The position numbers and the translations under genes are program-made. From positions 62,001-126,000 of the forward strand of contig NZ_AP025285.1 of the NCBI RefSeq assembly GCF_023168405.1: DNA of 64,000 bases, written 5' to 3'. The notes below the pieces were generated by a model, which did no database searches, was not told the DNA's origin, and saw only the letters and a program-made list of their open reading frames with translations. Shown piece by piece: positions 15,333-24,751 of the stretch (positions within the stretch are counted from its first letter, which is position 1; each line of letters starts with the position of its first letter). Origin of the DNA: Leptogranulimonas caecicola (GTDB lineage Bacteria; Actinomycetota; Coriobacteriia; Coriobacteriales; Atopobiaceae).

Positions 15333-18311
15333 ATGAAGACTCGATGGTTCAACAAGGCGATGACCGGCTTGGCACTGGGTGCCGCAGCCATCATGGCCCT
15401 CCCGGTAAACGCGCTGGCGTGCACTCAGGTGTGGATGCCCGACACGTATACCAAGGAGGCCAATACCTGGTATGCCGGCCGTGCCGAGGACACCGCCACC
15501 CGCCAAGCAAAGATCTTTGGCGTGGAGCCCGCCCATGAGGCTGGCTTTGTCTATCAGTCAAACGAGAACGGCGACTTTGCCGAGGGCGACAACTTCCAGT
15601 GGACCTCTGACACGCCCACCTATCGCTACACCTATGTGCGCGACCACGGCGACAATGGTTGGGGAGGCGCTAAGAACGCCTATTCCGCCGCCGGCATCAA
15701 CGAATGGGGCGTGTCTTGCTCGGCCACGCTGTCCACCTATCCCAGCTCCGAGATCAGGGCACTTGACCCCGCGGTAGACAGCGGCGTGGGCGAGTTCAAC
15801 TACGTGGCCTTGGCACTGGGCCAGAACAAGACCGCCAAAGACGCCGTGGCGTTCCTAGGCTCCTTGGTCGATAAGTACGGCTCTTGCTCCTCTGACCAGC
15901 TCATCATTAGCGACGCTCACGAGTCTTGGATGTTCTCCGTGGTTTCTGGCCACCAGTGGCTGGGCTTCCAGCTGCCTGAGGACAAGGCCTCTGTGAACCC
16001 CAACATGGGTTCGCTCACCTATCCTGAGGACTTGGACCTCTCTGACGCCGCCAAATGCCTCCACTCCAAGGACCTGGTGGAGATGCCCAAAAAGGCTGGT
16101 GTGCTCAAGTACTTCGAGGGCGCTGATGGCAAGCCCGACGAGACCAAGCCTGACATCGCCAGCACCTATGCCCGTGCCGACGAGGGCGCGGGCCAGTTCT
16201 CCCGCTTTGTCATTGGCCGCGCCTACTTCGACGGTCTTGACGGCGTGGATTACTACGTGAGCGGCGGCCGCATTCTTGATGTGACCGATGGCCGCACCTT
16301 GTTCTTCACCCCTGGCAAGGGCGACTGGACCACTACGGACATGATCCGCTCGCTGGCCGCTCGCGCCGACACTGTCACCGGCCTCAAGAAAGGCGTCGCC
16401 AATACTGTTACCGGCGTTGGCCGCCAGGACTCCCTCGAGACCCACATGTTCGAGATCAATCGTGTGGCGAGCGCTGACGCCTCCAAGGAGGATACCGCAG
16501 AGGCCACCGTTGAGTGGCTTGCCCTTAATCGTGATGACTTCTCCCTGGCAGTACCTTCCTTTGGCGGCTTGATGACCGAGGTCAACCCCCGCTACGGCAC
16601 TCAGGATCTCGACCTGACGCATCAGGGTGGCGGCGGTCGCGACAATCTTGCTGAGGCCCTTAAAGCCGGCCCCTGGGACTACTACATGCCCTACGTGATG
16701 ATGGACGTGAACACCATCTGCAACGCCGACCGCGAGCAGGTGGGCGAGACGGTGCACAGCTACATCCGTGCCCTCCAGGACAACTTCGTCACCCAGAACG
16801 AAGAAGTCAAGACCTATGTCAGGGGCCTTTCTGGCGAAGCGCAAACCGCTGCCGCTAACCTGGCCAACAGCGTGGCCACCGAGCAGGCCCATGCCAAGTA
16901 CATGACTCTTCTCACCGAGCTCCGCACCTGGCACAACGGCGATCAGAAGACCCCCTTCGTGCCCAGCGACTACGACACATCCACCCAGGGCATCAAGACT
17001 CCTATGACCTACTCCGCTGAGGTCAAAACTCCGCTCGCCGCTGCCGACGGCGTCGTAGCGGGCGCCGCTAATCGCTGGGTTGTCCTGAGTGAGACCGTGG
17101 ACGGCGCGCAGGTGCTCAAGCAGGTCCACGTGGACGCCGACGGCAAGATCCAGACCGGCCTTCAAAAGATCGACGGCATCGATTTTGTCATGGGCGAAGA
17201 CGGCACTGTACAGACCGGCTTTGTCAAGGTGGGCGACAAGACCTACTATGCCGCTCCCGAGGCCAAGACCGGTTGGCAGACCATCGACGGCAAGGATTAC
17301 TACTTTGGCACCGATGGCGTGATGGCCACCGGCAAGCAGACCATCGACGGCAAGAACTATCTCTTCGATGCCAACGGCGTCTCTCAAACTGGGTGGCAAA
17401 AGGATGGCGACAAGACCTCCTATTACAGCCCTGACATGGCCACTGGTTGGAAAGAGATCGACGGCAAGACCTACTACTTTGGCGATGACGGCGCCATGAA
17501 GACCGGCATCACCAAGGTGGGCGACAAGACCTACAACCTGGGCGACGACGGCGCCATGAAGACCGGTGTCTACACCGTAGACGGCAAGCTCATGGCCTTT
17601 GGCGAGGACGGCGCTCAGGCGACCGGTTGGGTCACCGTGGATGAGACCCCGTACTACCTGCCTGAGGACGGCTCCAAGGTCGATCCCGGTTGGCAGAAGA
17701 TGGACGGCACCTGGTATCTCTTTGGCGAAAACAACGCTGCCAAGACCGACTGGCAGGCAGTGGGCGGCAAGTGGTACCTCATGGACGAGGACGGCTCCAT
17801 GCTCTCCGGCTGGCAGAAGGACGGCGACACCTGGTACCTCTTGGGCGGCGCTGAGGACGGCGCCATGAAGACCGGCTGGCAGAAGGTCGGCGGCACCTGG
17901 TACCTGCTCGACGGCTCTGGCGCCATGAAGACCGGCTGGCAGGCAGCCAATGGCAAGTGGTACCTGCTGGGCGGCGCTGACGACGGCGCTATGAAGGCCG
18001 GTTGGCAGAAGGTCGGTGGCACCTGGTACCTCTTGGGCGGCGCTGACGACGGCGCCATGAAGTCCGGTTGGCAGCTGGTGAACGGCAAGTGGTACTACCT
18101 TGGCGGCGTTGACGACGGCGCTATGAAGACCGGCTGGCAGGCAGTCAACGGTTCCTGGTACCTGCTGGGCGGCGTTGACGACGGCGCTATGAAGACCGGT
18201 TGGCAGATCGACAACGGCAAGCTCTACCTGCTGCGCTCCGACGGTTCCATGGTAAGCAACACCCGCATAGGCGGCTTCACCATCGGTGCAGACGGCGCCG
18301 TGAGGTTCTAA
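15333..18311 (+). CDS. secreted C69 dipeptidase with C-terminal cell-wall-binding repeats
   Basis: A 992-aa protein. The signal peptide (MKTRWFNKAM..., hydrophobic ALGAAAIMALPV) ends in NALA just before Cys30, so cleavage by signal peptidase I would expose the catalytic Cys of the C69 fold as the mature N-terminus (CTQVWMPDTYT). The peptidase domain spans about 30-560 (AGRAEDTATR, GINEWGVSCSATLS). From about 600 to 970 it carries some 18 repeats of the GWQKxxGxWYL type, as in choline- or glucan-binding modules, to hold it at the cell surface. The start at 15333 is preferred over 15327 because GAAAGGG is better spaced. A terminator follows at 18344. The envelope ligand is unknown. Confidence 0.9.
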   Translation: MKTRWFNKAMTGLALGAAAIMALPVNALACTQVWMPDTYTKEANTWYAGRAEDTATRQAKIFGVEPAHEAGFVYQSNENGDFAEGDNFQWTSDTPTYRYTYVRDHGDNGWGGAKNAYSAAGINEWGVSCSATLSTYPSSEIRALDPAVDSGVGEFNYVALALGQNKTAKDAVAFLGSLVDKYGSCSSDQLIISDAHESWMFSVVSGHQWLGFQLPEDKASVNPNMGSLTYPEDLDLSDAAKCLHSKDLVEMPKKAGVLKYFEGADGKPDETKPDIASTYARADEGAGQFSRFVIGRAYFDGLDGVDYYVSGGRILDVTDGRTLFFTPGKGDWTTTDMIRSLAARADTVTGLKKGVANTVTGVGRQDSLETHMFEINRVASADASKEDTAEATVEWLALNRDDFSLAVPSFGGLMTEVNPRYGTQDLDLTHQGGGGRDNLAEALKAGPWDYYMPYVMMDVNTICNADREQVGETVHSYIRALQDNFVTQNEEVKTYVRGLSGEAQTAAANLANSVATEQAHAKYMTLLTELRTWHNGDQKTPFVPSDYDTSTQGIKTPMTYSAEVKTPLAAADGVVAGAANRWVVLSETVDGAQVLKQVHVDADGKIQTGLQKIDGIDFVMGEDGTVQTGFVKVGDKTYYAAPEAKTGWQTIDGKDYYFGTDGVMATGKQTIDGKNYLFDANGVSQTGWQKDGDKTSYYSPDMATGWKEIDGKTYYFGDDGAMKTGITKVGDKTYNLGDDGAMKTGVYTVDGKLMAFGEDGAQATGWVTVDETPYYLPEDGSKVDPGWQKMDGTWYLFGENNAAKTDWQAVGGKWYLMDEDGSMLSGWQKDGDTWYLLGGAEDGAMKTGWQKVGGTWYLLDGSGAMKTGWQAANGKWYLLGGADDGAMKAGWQKVGGTWYLLGGADDGAMKSGWQLVNGKWYYLGGVDDGAMKTGWQAVNGSWYLLGGVDDGAMKTGWQIDNGKLYLLRSDGSMVSNTRIGGFTIGADGAVRF

Positions 18312-18343
18312 GCTTTCCTCTCGCCTCGACCACGTCCTACCCC

Positions 18344-18382
18344 AAAGCCTCCCCATCGCTCTCTTGCGGCGGGGAGGCTTTT
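18344..18382 (+). terminator. terminator of the secreted dipeptidase gene
   Basis: AAAGCCTCCCC (18344-18354) pairs with GGGGAGGCTTT (18371-18381), followed by TCTCGGTA, a one-base variant of the TTTCTCGGCA word. Confidence 0.85.
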
Positions 18383-18582
18383 CTCGGTAAGAAAGAAAAC
18401 GTTGATGCAAAGGGCGCAGGCTTTCGCCGCAGGTGCCCAAGCTGTCGGGTAGTATGGAACACGGGTGTGCTGCCGAGACGATCGGCCCTCATAGCCGGGG
18501 CGGTTCGTGTGGCTGCATCATTCTTTTAGGTGTGAGAGGCGTCTCTTTGGGCCGCGGCGGCGCGGCTGCAGGAAGGATGTTC

Positions 18583-19194
18583 ATGGCCAATCGAGTTCCA
18601 CTGTCTGCGGGCCGTATGACCCGCATCGCAATGATCGCTGCGCTCTATGGGGCAGCCACGTTGGTGACCATGCTCTTTTTGGGCGGATTGGCCTGGGGCC
18701 CGGTGCAATTTCGCATCTCCGAGGCGCTCTGCGTGCTTGCCTTGTTCACGCCGGACGCCATCGGCGGCTTGGCCTTGGGATGCGCGGTGGCCAACACTTG
18801 CAACATAGTGCTGGGAGGAACCGGCACGCTGGGGCTTCTGGACGTGGCCTTTGGTACTTTGGCTACAGCGCTGGGAGCTTGGTTTACCTGGCACTTCAGG
18901 GCAAAGCCGGCGCTGGCCGTAGCGGGCCCGGTGATCTTCAACGCCCTCATCGTGCCGGCCTATTTGCCGCTCATGCTAACGGGCTTGGGGTTTTACACCA
19001 TTCCCTTCACCTCCATCTCGCTGGACGGGGCCTGGGGTGCCATGTACCTCTTTGGCGTGGCTGCCACGGCTCTGGGTGAAGGGGTAACCATGTACTGTCT
19101 GGGCTTGCCGTTGGCGCGGGCTCTCAAGCGCACGCCGCTGCCCGGCCTGCTCGCGTCCGACGATGTCGTCCCGGCTCAAGGGGACCGTTCATGA
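18583..19194 (+). CDS. QueT-family (DUF988) queuosine precursor transporter
   Basis: A 203-aa membrane protein with about six hydrophobic segments and the family stretch WGPVQFRISEALCVLALF followed by GLALGCAVAN. QueT proteins are predicted S-components of ECF transporters that import queuosine precursors such as preQ1, sharing an energising module encoded elsewhere. GGAAGG at 18571-18576 fits the ATG at 18583 (six-base gap) and not the one at 18577, which it touches. The stop overlaps the next gene by four bases (ATGA). The roughly 200-base leader from 18383 holds a GGGCGC...GTGCCC hairpin, but I could not match a preQ1 riboswitch consensus by eye. Confidence 0.85.
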   Translation: MANRVPLSAGRMTRIAMIAALYGAATLVTMLFLGGLAWGPVQFRISEALCVLALFTPDAIGGLALGCAVANTCNIVLGGTGTLGLLDVAFGTLATALGAWFTWHFRAKPALAVAGPVIFNALIVPAYLPLMLTGLGFYTIPFTSISLDGAWGAMYLFGVAATALGEGVTMYCLGLPLARALKRTPLPGLLASDDVVPAQGDRS

Positions 19195-20612
19195 ATCCAG
19201 CCATCGTTATCCCGTCCTATTGGACCTCCACCGAGGAGCGGGTGGGCGGCTATGACCACGCCACTCCGGTAGGTACTCCCAACCCGGAGCTGGCCCGTTG
19301 CCTGGAGTCCTTGGAGCAGGTGCGCGGCGTGGTGCGCACCATCATCTTGCTGGTGGCCTCTCCTGAGTCCGAGCGGCGAGCCCGCGCCCAGGTGGATGCC
19401 ATCTGCGCTGAGCATCCCAACCTCTCGCCCCTGGTCATTGGCGAGGCCGAGGGCCGTGTCCTTCAAAACTGCGTGGTGGAGATCGCCCCGCGGCTCACCG
19501 GCGAGTGCGTGAGCCTGCGCGGCTACGGTGCCATCCGCAACATGGGACTGGTGGCTGCGGCAGTCTTTGGCCACGATGTGGTGGTCTTTTTGGATGACGA
19601 CGAGGTGGTGCTCTCGCCCTCCTTCTTGGCAGAGGCTGTCTATGGCCTGGGCCAGCGCACCCGTCAGAATCTGCCGGTGCTGGTGAAGAGCGGCTACTTC
19701 GTCGACGAGGGCGAGTCTTGCCTGGCCAGCGAGGATCTTGCCTGGTATGACAGCGACTGGGACAAGAACCTGCAGTTCAACCGCTGGATGCGCGAAGCCC
19801 AGGCAGGCCCGCGCATCTCCAGGTCCAGCTTCATGTGCGGCGGCTGCATGGCCATCTGCGCCGAGGCCTACTCCCGCGTGGCCTTCGACCCCTTCATCAC
19901 CCGCGGCGAGGACATGGACTACCTGTTCAACCTGCGCCTCTATGGCTTGGACGTGTGGTTCGACAACCAATGGCGCGTGATGCACCTGCCGCCCTCCACG
20001 CCTCGGCCCGCCAACCGCTTTCGCCAAAACGTCTTTCGCTGGGTCTACGAGCGGGCCAAGCTCGCCCGAGCAGCCACCAAGATCGACCTCAATCAGGTAA
20101 CCCCCGAGTCCCTCATGCCCTATCCCGGCCCTTGGATCTCCGACGACCTGGACCGCCGCATCGCCTCCACTGCGCTGCGCCGGGCCCTGGGCACCCCCGA
20201 CCACGCCGAGTATCTGGCCATCTGGCGCTCCGGGCTCAAAGAGGCGGCCGCCAATGCCGAGAACCACGTGCTCTCCTACCTGAGCTTCATGAGTTGGTGG
20301 CCCTCTATTGTCAGCCGCCTGTGGTCCGAGCGCCAGGTGGCCGCTTGGCTCTTCGACCATGGCACCCCTCCGGGAATCCCCGCTCAGAACCCCTACCTAG
20401 CGCCGGCTTCCACCGCTGATTCCACCATGGCGGCTGCTCAAGCGCAGCCGGAAGCCACTGGCTCTATGGACGAAGCCTGGGAAGACGCTCAGGAGACGGT
20501 GGAGGCCGCCGATGAGCAGGAGGAGTCCTTATCGGCAGCCAAGGAGGCCCTAGAGGCGTCTGAGCAGGATGCCGTCAGCGAGACAGATGGTGCCCATGGC
20601 GCGCAACAGTAA
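19191..20612 (+). CDS. family 2-type glycosyltransferase-like protein
   Basis: A 473-aa protein starting IVIPSYW, with VVVFLDDDEVV (the DxD-type nucleotide-sugar and metal site, about residue 130), a CGGCMAICAEAY segment and RGEDMDYLFNLRL, as in GT-A fold enzymes that use a processed acceptor. About 130 C-terminal residues are rich in Ala, Glu and Gln and look disordered. The gene overlaps queT by four bases and the histidine kinase gene by about 17, so the three are translationally linked. The acceptor is unknown; cell-envelope glycan is a reasonable guess. No membrane segment was seen. Confidence 0.75.
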   Translation: MNPAIVIPSYWTSTEERVGGYDHATPVGTPNPELARCLESLEQVRGVVRTIILLVASPESERRARAQVDAICAEHPNLSPLVIGEAEGRVLQNCVVEIAPRLTGECVSLRGYGAIRNMGLVAAAVFGHDVVVFLDDDEVVLSPSFLAEAVYGLGQRTRQNLPVLVKSGYFVDEGESCLASEDLAWYDSDWDKNLQFNRWMREAQAGPRISRSSFMCGGCMAICAEAYSRVAFDPFITRGEDMDYLFNLRLYGLDVWFDNQWRVMHLPPSTPRPANRFRQNVFRWVYERAKLARAATKIDLNQVTPESLMPYPGPWISDDLDRRIASTALRRALGTPDHAEYLAIWRSGLKEAAANAENHVLSYLSFMSWWPSIVSRLWSERQVAAWLFDHGTPPGIPAQNPYLAPASTADSTMAAAQAQPEATGSMDEAWEDAQETVEAADEQEESLSAAKEALEASEQDAVSETDGAHGAQQ

Positions 20613-22017
20613 AGACAACTACATCAACAACTTCATCACCGCCATCCTGTGCCTGTGCATCTTCACCATGGCGATCCTGCTTATTTGGGGCGTTGCCCAG
20701 GGCGAGACCATGGTGTGGGTCATCGCGGCTATAGGCATCGGCGTGGTGATAGTGGTGGGCGCGGGAGCCTCGGGCGCTCCGGATTCCGTGCGCTCTCAAG
20801 CCACCGAGCGCACGCTACGCACCGCATCGCTCACTCTGGAGCATCTGCGGGGAGGCCTCACTTTCGAGGGATGCCGCGCCGTGTGCCAGTCTCTGCTGCC
20901 AGAGACGGTGGCTATTGCCGTTGCCATCACCGACCACGAGAAGGTCATCGCCTATGTAGGCGAGTCCGAGGAAAACTTCCCTCCCGGCCGCCCCATCTCC
21001 ACCCAAGCCACTCGCGAGGCGTTGGACAGCGGGCGTACCCAGACCTTCTCGCTCATGAAGCGCCTGGACAACGACGCCATGGCCAACATGGACGCCCAGA
21101 GCCGCCTCAAGCTCATGAGCTTTGTGCCGGCAGGCATCGTGGTGCCTCTGGTGGTGCGCAACCACACCATCGGCACCCTCAAGTTCTTCTATCGCAGCTA
21201 CAAAGACATCGACAACACCCAGCACGCCGTGGCCGAGGGCTTTGGCGAGCTGCTCTCCACCCAGCTCTCCCTCTACGAGCTGGAGCGCCAGGCCCAGCTC
21301 ACCGCCCAGGCCGAGGTCAAGGCGCTTCAAGCCCAGATCAACCCCCACTTCCTCTTCAACACCCTGAACACCATCGCGGCCTTTACCCGCACCGACCCCA
21401 TGCGCGCCCGCGCCCTGCTGCGCGAGTTTGCCACCTTCTACCGCCAGACGCTGGAAAACTCAGAGTCGCTCATCCCTCTGGAGCGCGAGCTGGAGCAAAC
21501 CCGCCGCTACCTCACCTTCGAGTACGCTCGCTTTGGCGAGGACCGCATTGCCGAGCAGGAGCGCGTCGAGGAGGGCTGCGAGAACGTCATGGTGCCCGCC
21601 TTCGTGATCCAGCCCATCGTGGAAAACGCCGTGCGCCATGCCATGCGTGAGGAGGGCGTCCTACATATCGACATCCATGTAACCCGCGAGGACTCCGACA
21701 TTCTCATTGCCGTGGCCGATGACGGCTGCGGCATGAGCGAGGAGCAGGTGGAGGCCATGCTGCAAAAGGCGTCGGGCATGTCAGATGCCGAGAAAGGCAC
21801 GGGCATCGCCCTGCGCAACGTCGAGGAGCGCTTGGCGCGCTATTACGGCCCGGGCTCCGGCATCGACATCGTGAGCCGTTTGGGGGAAGGCACGGCAGTG
21901 ACCCTCAAGCTGGTCGGGGCCATCCACGGGCCTGCTCCGGTAGCCCCCAGGCCCCACGGAGGGGTCCAAGGCGGGGCTGAGATACCGGCAGATAGCGAGA
22001 ATCGCCCAGTGGTGTAA
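20596..22017 (+). CDS. LytS/YehU-type sensor histidine kinase
   Basis: A 473-aa kinase. Two membrane segments lie near the N-terminus (AILCLCIFTMAILLIW and VWVIAAIGIGVVIVV), then a GAF-like sensor region (about 60-215), then a His_kinase domain with QINPHFLFNTLN (phospho-acceptor His about 251), followed by an ATPase domain with ENAVRHA (N box) and DDGCGM (G box). It starts inside the end of the glycosyltransferase gene; ATG at 20569 or 20587 are alternatives, none with a strong ribosome site. The partner regulator follows at 22162 after 144 bases. The signal is unknown; LytS-type kinases respond to envelope or small-metabolite cues. Confidence 0.88.
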   Translation: MARNSKDNYINNFITAILCLCIFTMAILLIWGVAQGETMVWVIAAIGIGVVIVVGAGASGAPDSVRSQATERTLRTASLTLEHLRGGLTFEGCRAVCQSLLPETVAIAVAITDHEKVIAYVGESEENFPPGRPISTQATREALDSGRTQTFSLMKRLDNDAMANMDAQSRLKLMSFVPAGIVVPLVVRNHTIGTLKFFYRSYKDIDNTQHAVAEGFGELLSTQLSLYELERQAQLTAQAEVKALQAQINPHFLFNTLNTIAAFTRTDPMRARALLREFATFYRQTLENSESLIPLERELEQTRRYLTFEYARFGEDRIAEQERVEEGCENVMVPAFVIQPIVENAVRHAMREEGVLHIDIHVTREDSDILIAVADDGCGMSEEQVEAMLQKASGMSDAEKGTGIALRNVEERLARYYGPGSGIDIVSRLGEGTAVTLKLVGAIHGPAPVAPRPHGGVQGGAEIPADSENRPVV

Positions 22018-22161
22018 GATGGGATTCAGCTGGTTTTGTGGTTGTCCAAGGAGGTTGGACGGTCATAAAAGGTGTAAGAGTTTATCAACAACCGGACCTT
22101 GCTCGAGATTCGGCTGCCGCTCTTTGATGATTTGAAGATGCACGACCCATGAGGTGATTGA

Positions 22162-22881
22162 ATGCTCAGTGCAATGATCGTGGACGATGAAGCTCCTGCG
22201 CGCTCGGAACTGCGCTTTTTGCTGGAAGAGACCGGCAGGGTAGACTCCATTGACGGGGCTTCCAGCGCGCGCGAAGCGGTGGAAAAGATCATTGAGACTC
22301 GGCCGGACGTCCTGTTTTTGGATATCTCCATGCCCAAGACCAGCGGGATGCAGCTGGCAGAGGCCCTGCATAAGCTCAAGAACCCGCCGGCGGTGATCTT
22401 TGTGACCGCCTACAGCGAGTATGCGGTGCAGGCCTTTGACGTCAACGCCGTGGACTATCTCATGAAGCCGGTGGAGACCGACCGTCTGGTAACCGCCTTG
22501 AACAAGGTGGAGAGCCGCATGGCGCCGGTGGCCCCGGCCAACCCGCCTCAGGAGCGCATCGCGGTGGAGAAGGGCGGCCGCAAGGTGCTGGTGCCTATCG
22601 ATCAGATTCGCTACATCGAGGCCAAGGACGATTATTCCTGCATCTATACGGATACCGATCGCTATCTGTCCACCATCTCGCTGGCGCAGCTGGAGGCCAA
22701 GCTGGTGCCCCACGGATTCTTCCGCGTGCACCGCGGCTATATCGTGAACCTGGCCCATGTGGAAGACGTCGAGGTGGTGTCCAGCGGAATTTTGCAGCTG
22801 GGTTTGAATGGCATCGAAGATAAGAAGATCTCGGTGTCTCGCCGTCGCGTGGTGCAGCTCAAGCGCGTCTTGGGCATATAA
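22162..22881 (+). CDS. LytTR-family response regulator
   Basis: A 239-aa regulator. Receiver domain 1-120 has the acidic pair D8/D9, phospho-acceptor D54 (LFLDISMP), T-loop FVTAYSEYA and K at LMKPVE. A LytTR DNA-binding domain (about 135-237) carries IRYIEAKDDYSCIYT and FFRVHRGYIVNL. It pairs with the kinase just upstream. The 144-base gap holds possible promoter sequence, so it may have separate expression. LytTR proteins bind paired direct repeats; none was identified here. Target genes are unknown. Confidence 0.92.
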   Translation: MLSAMIVDDEAPARSELRFLLEETGRVDSIDGASSAREAVEKIIETRPDVLFLDISMPKTSGMQLAEALHKLKNPPAVIFVTAYSEYAVQAFDVNAVDYLMKPVETDRLVTALNKVESRMAPVAPANPPQERIAVEKGGRKVLVPIDQIRYIEAKDDYSCIYTDTDRYLSTISLAQLEAKLVPHGFFRVHRGYIVNLAHVEDVEVVSSGILQLGLNGIEDKKISVSRRRVVQLKRVLGI

Positions 22882-22970
22882 GGCTGCGAGAGGGCATCCT
22901 AGGGCGCTGCAAGCGCAGTGCTCCAAAGGTCTTTTGAAAGCTCCCCTTTAAGGGGCTGACAGCCATAGAC

Positions 22971-22997
22971 GAGCCGTCCTTTGGGGCGGCTCTTTTT
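22971..22997 (+). terminator. terminator after the response regulator gene
   Basis: GAGCCG and CGGCTC enclose a 10-nt loop, followed by TTTTT. A second hairpin, AGCTCCCC/GGGGCT, lies just upstream at 22938-22957. Confidence 0.8.
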
Positions 22998-23018
22998 AGA
23001 CGGAGGACGCACAGGGTC

Positions 23019-23648
23019 ATGGCAGACAAGCGAGTGGATATCATCAGCGACACGCACGGCTATATCTCGGACGAGCTCAAGCGCGAGCTTCGCGGGGCCG
23101 ATGTCATAGTGCACGCAGGCGACATCACCTCGTCGTCTGACTTTGCGCTGCTCAAGTCCATAGCTCCCCTGCACCTGTGCCTGGGCAACAACGACTACAC
23201 CGGTCAATACGGCCCGGATATCAAACGAGTGATGCGCTTCTCCATCGACGGCGTGCGCTTTCAAGTGGCTCATCATGAGGAGCAGCTCAAGCCGGCCTCG
23301 GCCGACGTGTGCGTCTACGGCCATAGTCACAAGCCCTCGATCCGCCGTTCTGCCGAGGGAGGCCAGGTGCTGCGCCGTCGCCTGCAGTCCAAGCCGCTGC
23401 GCGCCATGGAGAATCCCGGGCAGGTGATGGAAGCCGTGGGCTATTCAGACGCGGGGGCCCTCAACTATCCTGCCGAGGCCGGCGCTTGGCTCATCAATCC
23501 CGGCAGCCCCACATTGCCGCGCACCCCCATGGGGCCCACCATGGCACGGCTGTGGATCCGCGACGGTTTGGTAGAAGACCCCCAGATCATCCAGCTACCC
23601 GTGAGCGACATGCAGATGGGCAGCCCCTGGTTCCGCTTTGGGATGTAG
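23019..23648 (+). CDS. YfcE/MJ0936-type metallophosphoesterase
   Basis: A 209-aa calcineurin-like phosphoesterase with metal-binding motifs in order: DTHG (11-14), HAGD (about 32), GNND (about 62) and GHSH (about 102). It is slightly longer than typical YfcE owing to a roughly 35-residue Arg-rich insert after GHSHKPS. A ribosome site, GGAGG, lies upstream. YfcE-type enzymes hydrolyse simple phosphodiesters in vitro; the natural substrate is unknown. It stands alone, followed by a non-coding region with repeat C. Confidence 0.88.
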   Translation: MADKRVDIISDTHGYISDELKRELRGADVIVHAGDITSSSDFALLKSIAPLHLCLGNNDYTGQYGPDIKRVMRFSIDGVRFQVAHHEEQLKPASADVCVYGHSHKPSIRRSAEGGQVLRRRLQSKPLRAMENPGQVMEAVGYSDAGALNYPAEAGAWLINPGSPTLPRTPMGPTMARLWIRDGLVEDPQIIQLPVSDMQMGSPWFRFGM

Positions 23649-23733
23649 GGCGGTTGTTGTGGCCCGCGGTGGCGCGACTGACGCGGGTGTCGTTGGGGCA
23701 GCTCCAGTGCTGTTGAAGTAGTGCGGCTGAGGC

Positions 23734-23850
23734 ATTAGCTACGTGGATTCACGTAGCTAATGCCTTCTTCCGACCTGGGGTTTTCCGTTTCACTACGTGG
23801 ATTCACGTAGTGAAACGGCCATTTTCAGCCCAAAATCCACGTAGCAAAAC
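23734..23850. repeat. 117-nt palindromic element, family C, copy 1
   Basis: It contains two long hairpins with four-base centres: GCATTAGCTACGTG with its complement (23732-23763), and CGTTTCACTACGTG with its complement (23786-23817), then a half-site ATCCACGTAGCAAAAC. The reverse complement of 30286-30401 matches over the whole length with one indel. No nuclease gene is adjacent. Further CGTAGCAAAACGGG fragments continue to about 23888. Confidence 0.9.
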
Positions 23851-23908
23851 GGGGCGCCCAGCAAAACGAAACCCGTAGCAAAACGGGCCGCCCAGCCAAA
23901 ACGCACAC

Positions 23909-24751
23909 CTACTTGCTGTGGCGTGGCGCCTCCACTATGCGCTTGAGCCGGTGGGAAGAGGGATTCACTGGCTCGCTTAGGAACACAGGCGCCACCACCT
24001 TGGTGTAAAACGCCAGCCAAATGAGCGAGGTGCAAAAGCCCGCCAGCACGTCTGAGGTGTAATGAACCCCCAGGTAGATACGGGAGATGCCCACCAGCGC
24101 GATGACTGCCACAAAGAAGAGGCTCCACAGCATGCGCAAAGTGCGGTCCTCGTCGTAGCGCCAGATCATCCATACCAGAAGACCAAAGAACGCCATGGAC
24201 ACCATGGAGTGTCCCGAGGGAAACGAATACCCCGTCTCCGAGATAAGCCTGAACCCCTCCGGCCTAGGCCTATGGACAATGAACTTGAGCACGCTGTTGA
24301 GCAGCACTACTAGCACCAGATTGACGGTGGCGCACAAGCCCGGCCGGCGTCCTGGCGCAAAGGCGGCCACAATCACCAGCATCACTAGCAGCACCACGGG
24401 ACTCGCCAGGCTGGTGATCTCCTCCATGATGGGCGTGACAGCATCGCTGCGGTTCTCCACGATGAAGTGGTAGCCCAGCGTATCCAGCCTCACGATCTCG
24501 CCAAACCACACGTCTTCCAGGATGGCCAAGAAGCACAGCAGCGCCACGCACACCAGGATGGTGCGCACATGGCGGCGGCATAGGTGCAAGAAGCGCTGCC
24601 AGTAGTGGGGCTTTGCCACCTCGGGAGAGAGCCAAGCTGCGGTCTCGGCAGGGGAGTGCGGGGCGGGATGGGCGTTCTTCTCGGCAGGAACGGCTGCATG
24701 CCGAGAAACTCCTGCCTCCTGTATAGGATCCTTCTTGGGGGTGCGGGTCAT
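23909..24751 (-). CDS. PAP2-family membrane phosphatase
   Basis: A 280-aa protein with a roughly 65-residue polar N-terminal tail, then six membrane segments. It carries the three PAP2 catalytic motifs: KFIVHRPRP, PSGHS and SRIYLGVHYTSD. Such enzymes dephosphorylate lipid phosphates such as undecaprenyl diphosphate or phosphatidic acid at the membrane outer face. The ATG at 24751 follows GGAAGG; the open frame beyond it is not conserved. The N-terminal tail encodes an inverted pair of the TGCCGAGAAA-type word (24678-24708). Which lipid is the substrate cannot be told. Confidence 0.88.
   Translation of the reverse strand: MTRTPKKDPIQEAGVSRHAAVPAEKNAHPAPHSPAETAAWLSPEVAKPHYWQRFLHLCRRHVRTILVCVALLCFLAILEDVWFGEIVRLDTLGYHFIVENRSDAVTPIMEEITSLASPVVLLVMLVIVAAFAPGRRPGLCATVNLVLVVLLNSVLKFIVHRPRPEGFRLISETGYSFPSGHSMVSMAFFGLLVWMIWRYDEDRTLRMLWSLFFVAVIALVGISRIYLGVHYTSDVLAGFCTSLIWLAFYTKVVAPVFLSEPVNPSSHRLKRIVEAPRHSK

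Noticed and set aside
18383-18582. preQ1 riboswitch before the QueT-type gene
   Set aside because: Expected from the family, but neither the short class I pattern nor another preQ1 consensus could be matched by eye; a covariance search would decide.
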